Shown: piece by piece, positions 36,284-43,083 of the stretch
Numbering within the stretch: position 1 is the first letter of the stretch
Layout of the letters: each line of letters begins with the position of its first letter
Assembly (NCBI RefSeq): GCF_008389435.1
Contig: NZ_VUYS01000019.1
Location: forward strand, 13,352 to 77,351
DNA: 64,000 nt
Origin: Candidatus Nitrosocosmicus agrestis
Lineage (GTDB): Archaea > Thermoproteota > Nitrososphaeria > Nitrososphaerales > Nitrososphaeraceae
Reading direction: 5' to 3'
Notes under the pieces: generated by a model
What the model was told of the DNA's origin: nothing
The model's database searches: none
The model's input: the letters and a program-made list of their open reading frames with translations, nothing else
Made by a program: the position numbers and the translations under genes

Positions 36284-37489
36284 TTATTTTTCCCGTAAAA
36301 TATCAATACCAGGCATTTCATCTCCAGCAAGGAATCTCAAAGATGCCCCGCCTCCGGTAGAAACATGTGTTACTTCTTTTTCGGATACTCCAGCAACCCT
36401 CATTGCCTCCAAGGTGTCACCACCCCCAATCACTGTTTTTACTCCTCGCCAATATGCCAAAGCCATGCTTACAGCTACACTTTTAGTTCCATTAGAATAC
36501 ATCTCCTTTTCAAAAAATCCCATTGGCCCATTCCAAAAAATTGTTCCCAAACCATTATTATGTATTTCATAACTAAATTTCTGAATAGTCTTGTCGCCTA
36601 TGTCAAATCCACGCATTTTGTCAGGTATATCGGTTTGAACTATTTGGTATTGGTCGTCATTTTCACTGCGAGCCACCTTATGATCTAAAGGCAGGATTAT
36701 TTTTTCACTATGTGCTTGCAATGCTTTTGTAACCCAAGGCAGGTAATCTTCCTCTATAATTGAATCTCCAACTGAAAATCCCTTTGCCTTTAAGAAAGTA
36801 TAGGAAGCAGCTCCACCAACAAGCACCTTGTCGGCTTTAGGCAACAAGTGATCCAATGCACCAATTTTGTCTTTTATTTTAACGCCACCAATTACCAAAG
36901 TAAAAGGATTTGCGGGATTTTCGCGCAATTGAGTCAGATACCGCAATTCCTGAGCTAAGTTGAACCCAGCTATTCTTGTATCAAAATATTTCGCGATCCC
37001 ATAAGTTGAAGAATGCTTGCGATGTGAAGTGCTGAAAGCGTCATTTACATAGATATCAGCGTATGAAGCCAAATTTTCTGAAAATTTATTTTCATTTTTT
37101 TCTTCATCAGGATAAAATCTCAAATTTTCCAATAACAAAACATCTCCCTCCCCCATACTATCGACCATGTTACTTGTTTTTGGTCCCACACAGTCATCCG
37201 AGAATCGAACAATGGCATTAAAAGATGATAGCATTTCGGCTAGTTTTTTAGATACTGGCTTTAGGGAATACCTCAAGTCTCTTCCCTTAGGTCTATCAAG
37301 ATGAGACCCTAGTATCACTTTGGAACCCCGTTTGACTAAATACTCAATGGTAGGAACAGCTGACCTGATTCTATAGTCCTCGCTTATCGCATCATCCTTG
37401 ACTTTTACATTAAAATCAACCCTGACAAATATTCTTTTATTTCGAAAAAACTTATCATCAAAATCGGTCAATATTTTAATTTGTCCCAT
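36284..37489 (-). CDS. pgk: phosphoglycerate kinase
   Basis: 401 residues. KRIFVRVDFNVKVKDDAISEDYRI and SHLDRPKG form the substrate side; LVIGGVKIKDKIGALDHLLPK and TVIGGGDTLEAMR near 350 form the nucleotide side; THVSTGGGASLRFLAG closes the protein. The enzyme interconverts 1,3-bisphosphoglycerate and 3-phosphoglycerate; in ammonia oxidisers it mainly serves gluconeogenesis from fixed carbon. ATG start. The next gene upstream on this strand is rpl10e. Confidence 0.96.
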   Translation of the reverse strand: MGQIKILTDFDDKFFRNKRIFVRVDFNVKVKDDAISEDYRIRSAVPTIEYLVKRGSKVILGSHLDRPKGRDLRYSLKPVSKKLAEMLSSFNAIVRFSDDCVGPKTSNMVDSMGEGDVLLLENLRFYPDEEKNENKFSENLASYADIYVNDAFSTSHRKHSSTYGIAKYFDTRIAGFNLAQELRYLTQLRENPANPFTLVIGGVKIKDKIGALDHLLPKADKVLVGGAASYTFLKAKGFSVGDSIIEEDYLPWVTKALQAHSEKIILPLDHKVARSENDDQYQIVQTDIPDKMRGFDIGDKTIQKFSYEIHNNGLGTIFWNGPMGFFEKEMYSNGTKSVAVSMALAYWRGVKTVIGGGDTLEAMRVAGVSEKEVTHVSTGGGASLRFLAGDEMPGIDILREK

Positions 37490-37940
37490 GGCCTTATGGA
37501 AATAAAATAATAATAGTAATATATGTATTATATACTATCGAGCACAACAGTCAAGCATAAAAGATCAAAAAATGACATCCTAAATATTTATAATTCAAAG
37601 GGAACTCCAATGAGTTTTAGTAAGTTAACCGATCTACTAAACCATGGCCGAATTATTTTTTTACCGCGTCTATTATATATATTCAAGAATATAAAAATAA
37701 AAATAAAAATAAAAATCATAGTCCATAATACTTAAAGCTTCAAGATTAGACCTTTGAATTTTATTCTCGATTTCAAATATAAAAGATTGTGATGACGTAT
37801 TATATCCTAACTATTAGAACATAAAAAGATACATAGCCTACAAGAAAACCTAGTTTTAATAAATAAGCTAAGTATGAATCAAATTAGACCGACATTAATC
37901 AAAAAGAAAATGAATGTGCCCTATAACTAAAAAATAGTGG
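37490..37940. other. intergenic region with a short A/T microsatellite
   Basis: About 450 bases between pgk and rpl10e. It holds a period-6 repeat (AAAAAT, four copies near 37691-37716). A 70-codon frame at 37523-37735 contains that repeat at its end and has no convincing protein character. Probably the pgk promoter region plus the rpl10e 3' end. Confidence 0.45.
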
Positions 37941-38438
37941 TTATTTCTTGATCGGAGTAATTTTGGTGATGGTTGGGCAGCCGACTTTACTTGAGGCAAC
38001 CTTGAAAGCCTTTTTTGTCAGATCTAGATTTTCTTTGGTTACGTGTGCTTCATAAATGGTTTTCCCAGGTTCAACCCTTGCAGCAAGTCCAGTTGCTTTC
38101 CCGAAGGCTCTTCTCATTCCTTCCTGCAACCTATCAGCACCCGCGGTAGCTATCATCTTGTTTTCCCTCAATAATACATGAGGATAAACTCGGAGCCTGG
38201 AGAAAAACGTCATATCACCTGCCTGCGCCATGGTCTTATTAGCAGCTAGTCTTGCAGCTTCTAATGAGTTGTGTCTAATCTGGATTCTTTCAGTAACCTT
38301 TAGTTCAACAAGATAATCATAATCAGCCTTTGCCTGACCTGAAGCAAATCTAGCGATTTTAATTTGAGGTTTTCCTGCAATGTACTCTTTTCTAACGTAA
38401 GGCATTCCCTTTATTTCTCGATAATTTACTCCTTTCAT
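37941..38438 (-). CDS. rpl10e: 50S ribosomal protein uL16 (L10e)
   Basis: 165 residues. MKGVNYREIKGMPYVRKEYIAGKPQ start, then KIARFASGQAKADYDYLVEL, the RHNSLEAARLAANKTM segment, RVYPHVLLRENKM, GADRLQEGMRRAFGKATGLAA, and a lysine-rich tail. Matches archaeal/eukaryotic L10e (uL16), which sits at the central protuberance near tRNA. ATG start. Divergent from endA, sharing a 50-base promoter interval. Confidence 0.96.
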   Translation of the reverse strand: MKGVNYREIKGMPYVRKEYIAGKPQIKIARFASGQAKADYDYLVELKVTERIQIRHNSLEAARLAANKTMAQAGDMTFFSRLRVYPHVLLRENKMIATAGADRLQEGMRRAFGKATGLAARVEPGKTIYEAHVTKENLDLTKKAFKVASSKVGCPTITKITPIKK

Positions 38439-38488
38439 ATAACTCCCTTTTAATGATTAAATGTGGCCTGTTGCTGTTTTTATGTGTT

Positions 38489-39175
38489 ATGTCTCCACAG
38501 GGTAAAGGTCTATCTTCTGCGAACGAATCCGAGCCAAAAGATAAAGTAAAACCAGAAAAATTTGGCCTTGGAGATACGATCGACCATCAAGAAGCCAAAT
38601 CAAATAACGATGCAGAATCAGAATCAAACTTCCTAGTTGAAGCGTCATTTCAATCCCAGAAAGGCAAAATCATAGTATATGAACAAAGGCATCAGGATCA
38701 GCTTCGAAATAAAGGGTTTGGAGATATTTTTAACAAGGAATTTCTTTTGGATGAACTTGAGGCGCTATATCTTCTTCAAAACAAGAAACTAGTAATAAAT
38801 TACAACAAAAATAAATCAGATTTTTCTTTTTCAGACTTTTTGAAAATTCTTATAAAGAGAGACAAAAAATTACTTACCAAATTCTTAGTTTATAGAGATT
38901 TGCGAAGCAAAGGCTATGTTGTGAAAAATGGATTTGGATTTGGTACCGATTTTAGAGTGTATGAAAGGGGTGATTACGGTAAAAAACCATCTAAATACGT
39001 GGCGATTGGCATTAATGAAGGTACGAACATTAAAGCATCAGTGTTTGTGGGAACTCTAGAACAGGTTGAGGCTATGGGAAAAAATGCAGTCATTGCTGTT
39101 GTGGAAAGGAGAGGAGAAGTGATTTACTATAAAATATCAAGGGTATCATTTTTTGAAAATAAGGGGTCAAAATAA
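38489..39175 (+). CDS. endA: tRNA-splicing endonuclease subunit EndA
   Basis: About 228 residues from the ATG of MSPQGKGLSS. A 12-codon extension (MIKCGLLLFLCV) is open upstream but overlaps the TATA-like TTTAATGATTAAA near 38449-38461, which fits a leaderless start at 38489. An acidic, low-complexity N-terminus is followed by the EndA N-domain (FNKEFLLDELEALYLLQNKK) and the catalytic domain (LVYRDLRSKGYVVKNGFGFG, DFRVYERGDY, KYVAIGINEG, KNAVIAVVERRGEVIYYKIS). The catalytic Tyr (Y158) and Lys (K198) are present, but the His expected in the EHSxYLV segment is Pro167 here (KKPSKYVA). It may therefore be a non-catalytic or specialised subunit. Confidence 0.88.
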   Translation: MSPQGKGLSSANESEPKDKVKPEKFGLGDTIDHQEAKSNNDAESESNFLVEASFQSQKGKIIVYEQRHQDQLRNKGFGDIFNKEFLLDELEALYLLQNKKLVINYNKNKSDFSFSDFLKILIKRDKKLLTKFLVYRDLRSKGYVVKNGFGFGTDFRVYERGDYGKKPSKYVAIGINEGTNIKASVFVGTLEQVEAMGKNAVIAVVERRGEVIYYKISRVSFFENKGSK

Positions 39176-39228
39176 TTCACTAAAAACCGGAGTATAAGAA
39201 TATAATTCGTGTAAACTTTATTAGAAAT

Positions 39229-39651
39229 ATGGATCACAATAATAATAATAATAATAATAATAGAATCCCCGAAGAGAGGAGAAAAGAGATTTGTGATAAA
39301 ATTTTCAATATTGACAACAATATAAGATTTGTAGGATTAATAAATAGAGAAGGTGAAGTAATTGAGGGAGGTTTCAGAAAGGGTATCGAGCCCTTACTGA
39401 ATCAACATGAGGAGCAAGACATGTATTTGCAATCGCTGTCTAACATTACCTTTTTTCAATCATTTTCTGAGAAATTTGGTCCAGTGGATTACCTTATCAT
39501 AAAGCAACAAAAGATTTCTATGTTAACTTTCCCATATTCTGAGGAAATCCTGTGCTTGTCCGCTTCTTCACAATCGAACATTGACAAAATAAGGGATCAA
39601 ATTCTTGAATTCCTTTCAAATAATTTAATAAAACTTGATAAGGTTAAATAA
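39229..39651 (+). CDS. hypothetical thaumarchaeal-type protein, 140 aa
   Basis: After an eight-Asn run the protein reads RRKEICDKIFNIDNNIRFVG, then LINREGEVIEGGFRKGIEPL and a strand-rich half (VDYLIIKQQKISMLTFPY). The IRFVG.IN.EG..I.GG.RKG pattern recalls a Roadblock/profilin-like small sensor fold that is common as multi-copy hypotheticals in soil ammonia oxidisers; that assignment is from memory and tentative. ATG start. The Asn run is encoded by a trinucleotide repeat and so can vary in length. Confidence 0.65.
   Translation: MDHNNNNNNNNRIPEERRKEICDKIFNIDNNIRFVGLINREGEVIEGGFRKGIEPLLNQHEEQDMYLQSLSNITFFQSFSEKFGPVDYLIIKQQKISMLTFPYSEEILCLSASSQSNIDKIRDQILEFLSNNLIKLDKVK
39238..39261 (+). repeat. 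AAT trinucleotide microsatellite (eight units)
   Basis: Eight consecutive AAT codons encode eight Asn near the N-terminus of the 140-aa protein. In-frame slippage would change the Asn count without breaking the gene. Confidence 0.95.
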
Positions 39652-39675
39652 AGTGCTCTAGAAAGAATTATGTAG

Positions 39676-39825
39676 ATGGAAAAGGTAGTTTGCGAAATTT
39701 GTTTTTACAAGGGTAATAAAGGAGAATTTGAGCAAAACAGTGATTACTGTATCGAATGTATGTGCGACCACGCCATGTGTCCTAAATGTAAGAAGCCATA
39801 TCATGCAGCAATTATTACCGAATAG
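39676..39825 (+). CDS. small zinc-binding protein, 49 aa
   Basis: ATG start, 24 bases after the previous stop. It opens EKVVCEICFYKGNKGEF, continues YCIECMCDHAMCPKCKKPYH: CxxC...CxxC...CxxC, enough for one or two zinc ions. RING-like or treble-clef miniature. Same strand as the 140-aa gene and possibly co-transcribed. Function unknown. Confidence 0.65.
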   Translation: MEKVVCEICFYKGNKGEFEQNSDYCIECMCDHAMCPKCKKPYHAAIITE

Positions 39826-40257
39826 AAGTCACATTGAATTCTTAACTCCATAAAGTTATATTGTTGTGGGAATACCATATCGTGTTACAAGACGATGATG
39901 AATTTGATAGTCCCCCTATTAAGTTGAATATAATTCAACCAATATGAAGAGTATATACCGGACTTCCGAGTTTTGTAACCACATTTTTCTTCCTTTATGG
40001 CGTAGATATTCAAAATTAATCGGCTTTTATAAATGGGTTTGTAAACGGATAGTATTTCGTCTATGTAGGGGATCTTTATGAATTAAGGATTACCTGATGT
40101 CAAACTAAATTTTAGAAAAAAATAGCAAATGACCACTGAAATTATAATAATTTTTTGTAATGTAAAAAATATAACAACCTTTCGATAATTATATAATTTT
40201 TATATATTACATTATAAAATTTATATACTCACGAAGCTATCAAATATTTGAATACCA
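39826..40257. other. intergenic region with a 17-base perfect palindromic repeat
   Basis: About 430 A+T-rich bases. GTTGAAT-ATA-ATTCAAC at 39923-39939 is a perfect inverted repeat with a 3-base centre, which could be a hairpin or a dimeric protein site. The last 40 bases contain the promoter of the 73-aa zinc-finger gene. Confidence 0.5.
40220..40227 (+). promoter_or_regulatory. TATA box for the 73-aa zinc-finger gene
   Basis: TTTATATA, centred about 34 bases before the ATG at 40258, so a leader of about 8 bases is expected. The context TTATATACTCA is shared with the element at 7228. Confidence 0.45.
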
Positions 40258-40479
40258 ATGTACAACGAGGAATCTTGCAGGTCTTGTGGTAGAGAATTAA
40301 CATCTTTGTACAAGTGCAAATACTGTGATGAAACTCGTTGCTGGAAGTGCAGTAGTTGCGATTTTTTGCTACAGAGACTTCACACTCATCCACTAGAAAG
40401 TACAATGTTAAATAGGGATCAAAGACAGAATCAATTCCAAAACAAAAATCCCATCATAGGGAATCAAATTACCAAATAG
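40258..40479 (+). CDS. zinc-finger protein, 73 aa
   Basis: ATG start with a fitting TATA box. The first 45 residues hold CRSCGRELTSLYKCKYCDET and RCWKCSSCDFLLQRLHTHPL: Cys pairs plus two His, consistent with a cross-braced B-box or AN1-like double zinc site. The tail is Asn/Gln-rich and probably disordered. Possibly a protein-interaction zinc domain; target unknown. Confidence 0.65.
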   Translation: MYNEESCRSCGRELTSLYKCKYCDETRCWKCSSCDFLLQRLHTHPLESTMLNRDQRQNQFQNKNPIIGNQITK

Positions 40480-40530
40480 GTTTTGAAAAATAAAAAATAA
40501 TAATTATCGAATGGTATCGGGCCTTTGTCA

Positions 40531-41883
40531 TCAGTAATGCACCTGACGCATAAGTATTTCATGATTTCCTGGTGTGTAATCCTCCCATGAAACTGAAACT
40601 ATTTTTTCATTAGGGAGTAAAGATATCGAAGGACATTCAGATATTCCAAGATTTTCACTCAAGTTAAACATTTCTTTAGGCGAAGTTAGATTTTGAGATA
40701 GCACGGTAAAAAATATTTCCTTGTTAAACCCCCCTTCCTTTTTCATACCGACGTTCAATGAGGTCGTTGTATTAACGCTTGCCTCAAGTGCCAGAAATAA
40801 TTTACCCCCATAAGCAAAAGTATCTAAATTTGAAGCATCAAAAATATTGTAAGGTTTTAACGGAATTTCAATTCTTTCAAAGTTGTTGCCATAATCAGCA
40901 CTCTTTGCTACGTACAGATTTCCGAAAGTTAGTGGAGAATCTTTCTGAACCCAGCTCACATACACGTAGTTGTTAAATGCTGATACCTGAGCCTCACCGT
41001 AGCTAAAATCAGATGCATTACTTAGCAGTTGCGGGGCACCAAATGTATTTCCCTCATCACGGCTCATCGTAAAATAAATTCCAGGATTAATTTCTGATGA
41101 AATGGCATTGTTATAATTAAAAGGGTCTGACGATTTTATAACATCTATATTCCAGGTTACAAATACAGTTCCATTTTGTGAGAAGATTCTGGGGTATGAA
41201 TCACTGCTATAGTTTGAAAGCACTTTTTCATCTCCAAATGTTTTGCCAAAATCACTGCTGATTCTCAAGATCACAGATGAACGATCTAAATTTTTTTCTT
41301 GCCAAGTTACATATACGAAATTAGATTCAGCGCTAACGTCAACATTAGAGGCCTGGCTCTCGTTACTACTAAGTATGGTAGTATTATAGAAATCTTGGCC
41401 AGTGTTTTCACTATGCCTGAAATACACTTGCTTTACGTTTTCTGAATTATCTATCCAAGCAATGTAAGTATTATTCCCAGAAACTGCCATGTGAGGATGT
41501 TCTGAGAATCCAGGATTGTTACTCAGATTCAATCGATCATCTTTTATTATGCCGTTAAGGTCAAAATTTTCAAAGAAGATATCATAATTGCGATCTATCA
41601 AATTTGACCCTGTAATTTTGAAATTAGAATCTTGCCAAACAAGTGCAAGGTTATTTTTATCAAGTGAAGATATCTGACCATACACGGAGTCATTCTGATT
41701 GTTGCTCAAATCATAAGTATCAGAAAAGTTGAATTTGCTATCCGGCTCGATGGAACTAGACCACACTTGATTACCCCCCAAAAGACTAAATGTCATAACT
41801 ATCCCGCAAAGAAGGATTCCAATCACAAAGAAACGTTTTTCAGAAAGATATTCAAAATCTTTTTGTTCTAAAAGGTTTATCAA
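40531..41883 (-). CDS. secreted BNR/sialidase-like beta-propeller protein
   Basis: 450 residues. A membrane-anchor or signal segment (about 16-38, RFFVIGILLCGIVMTFSLLGG) is followed by repeated blades with Asp-box-like motifs: RISSDFGKTFGDEKVLS, TMSRDEGNTFGAPQLLS, AKSADYGNNFERIEI, and HSENTGQDF. Between them recur YVSW/YVTW/TWN strands (VYVTWQEK, VFVTWNID, VYVSWVQK). This is the sialidase-type propeller fold; catalytic sialidase residues are not obvious, so it is more likely a surface-binding or sensor protein than an enzyme. Thaumarchaea often encode several such proteins. Confidence 0.8.
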   Translation of the reverse strand: MINLLEQKDFEYLSEKRFFVIGILLCGIVMTFSLLGGNQVWSSSIEPDSKFNFSDTYDLSNNQNDSVYGQISSLDKNNLALVWQDSNFKITGSNLIDRNYDIFFENFDLNGIIKDDRLNLSNNPGFSEHPHMAVSGNNTYIAWIDNSENVKQVYFRHSENTGQDFYNTTILSSNESQASNVDVSAESNFVYVTWQEKNLDRSSVILRISSDFGKTFGDEKVLSNYSSDSYPRIFSQNGTVFVTWNIDVIKSSDPFNYNNAISSEINPGIYFTMSRDEGNTFGAPQLLSNASDFSYGEAQVSAFNNYVYVSWVQKDSPLTFGNLYVAKSADYGNNFERIEIPLKPYNIFDASNLDTFAYGGKLFLALEASVNTTTSLNVGMKKEGGFNKEIFFTVLSQNLTSPKEMFNLSENLGISECPSISLLPNEKIVSVSWEDYTPGNHEILMRQVHY

Positions 41884-41948
41884 TAAAACAAATTAATCTA
41901 TTTTATATATATATAATCTTATATCAGATGGGATTACGATTCAACAAA

Positions 41949-42344
41949 TTAAGTGGATTTCTCAAAGTTGAGAGATAAAGAATTTATGCAATATCTAAGA
42001 CCGGTAGGCTTTGGACCATCATCAAATACATGACCAAGATGACATCCGCATTTTGAACAAACTACCTCTATACGAGTGATACCTAAGTCGTTATCTATTT
42101 TCTTCGTAATATTTTCCTCATTTAGTGGAGCCCAGAAACTTGGCCAGCCAGAATGTGAATCATATTTTTGATCTGAATCAAATAGCATTGTGCCACAACA
42201 TTTACAACAATAAATGCCTTTATCTTTATTGTACAATAAATTTCCCGAGAATGGTCGTTCGGTCCCTCTGTTAACACACACCTCATATTCTTCACGTGTT
42301 AAATAATTTCGCAAGTTTAGTTCAGATGGTACATCAGCCATCAT
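41949..42344 (-). CDS. msrB: peptide methionine-R-sulfoxide reductase MsrB
   Basis: 131 residues. Reduces Met-R-sulfoxide in oxidised proteins. Zinc-binding CxxC pairs in GIYCCKCCGTMLFD and VVCSKCGCHLGHVFDDG, the HSGWPSFWAPL substrate loop, and the catalytic Cys in LRYCINSLSLNF near the end. ATG start with a second ATG directly after. Fits an oxygen-using organism. Stand-alone gene, convergent with nothing. Confidence 0.94.
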   Translation of the reverse strand: MMADVPSELNLRNYLTREEYEVCVNRGTERPFSGNLLYNKDKGIYCCKCCGTMLFDSDQKYDSHSGWPSFWAPLNEENITKKIDNDLGITRIEVVCSKCGCHLGHVFDDGPKPTGLRYCINSLSLNFEKST

Positions 42345-42492
42345 AATAATGAGCCAAAAAAGATATATAAAATTATTTGAGATCAGAAGTGAATCTTTAT
42401 TCTTACAAATCCCGAGTTTTATTGTTGTGTATCAAAATAGATTGTAATTGCTTCTTGGAGACCTTGAGGAAAGTAGAATTTACGAAAAGATA

Positions 42493-42504
42493 AAAGTATT
42501 TATT
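42493..42504 (+). promoter_or_regulatory. TATA-like element upstream of aIF1A
   Basis: AAAGTATTTATT, centred near 42499. At the usual 26-27 base spacing transcription would start near 42525, about 10 bases before the ATA codon at 42535 and 43 or 58 bases before the TTG and ATG further in. This supports a start upstream of the canonical codons. Confidence 0.4.
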
Positions 42505-42534
42505 TCTTTTTTGGGCACTCAATATTGATTAGAA

Positions 42535-42846
42535 ATAGGTAAGCGCAAAGTTTTAAATGAAGCCCATTTGAAGGAGTTGGTTATGCCTCAAGAAGGGGAG
42601 CTGTTTGGAAGAGTCATCAAATTAGTTGGTGGAGACAACATTATTGTAAAGAGTTCAGATGGTAAAATTAGAACTTGCAGGATTAGAGGGAAAATAAAAA
42701 GGAGAATGTGGATAAGAGACAATGATTTGGTCTTAATCGCACCATGGGATTTTCAATCTGACAAGGCCGATATAATCTGGCGATATATCAGTGCTCATGC
42801 TGATAAGTTAGAACAAGAGGGCCATTTAGAAGGATTAAACAGATAA
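42535..42846 (+). CDS. eif1a: translation initiation factor aIF1A (probable ATA start)
   Basis: The S1/OB-fold factor that promotes initiator-tRNA binding and scanning/start recognition on the 30S subunit. Core: PQEGELFGRVIKLVGGDNII, CRIRGKIKRRMWIRDNDLVL and APWDFQSDKADIIWRY, all family-typical. Canonical starts are TTG at 42568 and ATG at 42583, but the frame upstream, open back to a TGA at 42526, encodes GKRKVLNEAHLKELV preceded by ATA. A basic GKRK(V) start is what I expect for aIF1A. I therefore place the start at this ATA (103 residues). From 42583 the protein would lack the basic tail. Confidence 0.85.
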   Translation: MGKRKVLNEAHLKELVMPQEGELFGRVIKLVGGDNIIVKSSDGKIRTCRIRGKIKRRMWIRDNDLVLIAPWDFQSDKADIIWRYISAHADKLEQEGHLEGLNR

Positions 42847-42873
42847 CAAAACAAGAGGAATAAGTCAATCTGT

Positions 42874-42952
42874 ACCCCGCCACTGACCCACATTCGAATC
42901 ATTGTTAGCCTTACACTATGTGTAAAACTCATCGCGCACTCTCTGACGGGGT
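42874..42952. ncRNA. possible structured RNA between aIF1A and pheT
   Basis: A G+C-richer island in an A+T-rich 237-base gap between convergent genes. Outer stem ACCCCG (42874-42879) pairs with CGGGGT (42947-42952). Inside is a perfect hairpin TTACAC-TAT-GTGTAA (42911-42925). A further CCGCC/GGCGG pairing could join 42877-42881 with about 43048-43052. It is not a tRNA, and I could not match 5S rRNA, SRP or RNase P motifs. The strand is undetermined. Confidence 0.3.
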
Positions 42953-43083
42953 TAGATACTATAATAATCAGGCGATATATGAATTAACTTTATTACCTTA
43001 TAGACTTGGCTAGCCCAACAAGAACCCGATAATAATTATTTGGTGGGGCGGCAATCAAAAAAAATGTTTTGACTTTTGATAAT

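Noticed and set aside
37523-37735. 70-codon plus-strand frame between pgk and rpl10e
   Set aside because: Its end is the AAAAAT microsatellite (Lys/Ile repeats), the composition is not protein-like overall, and no domain is visible.
38453-38488. Hydrophobic 12-codon extension of endA (MIKCGLLLFLCV) as a signal peptide
   Set aside because: EndA is cytoplasmic, and the extension overlaps the promoter element that predicts a start at the ATG at 38489.
42874-43052. 5S rRNA, tRNA or C/D-box RNA in the aIF1A-pheT spacer
   Set aside because: No conserved 5S loop, no cloverleaf, and no proper C box together with a D box; left as an unassigned candidate.
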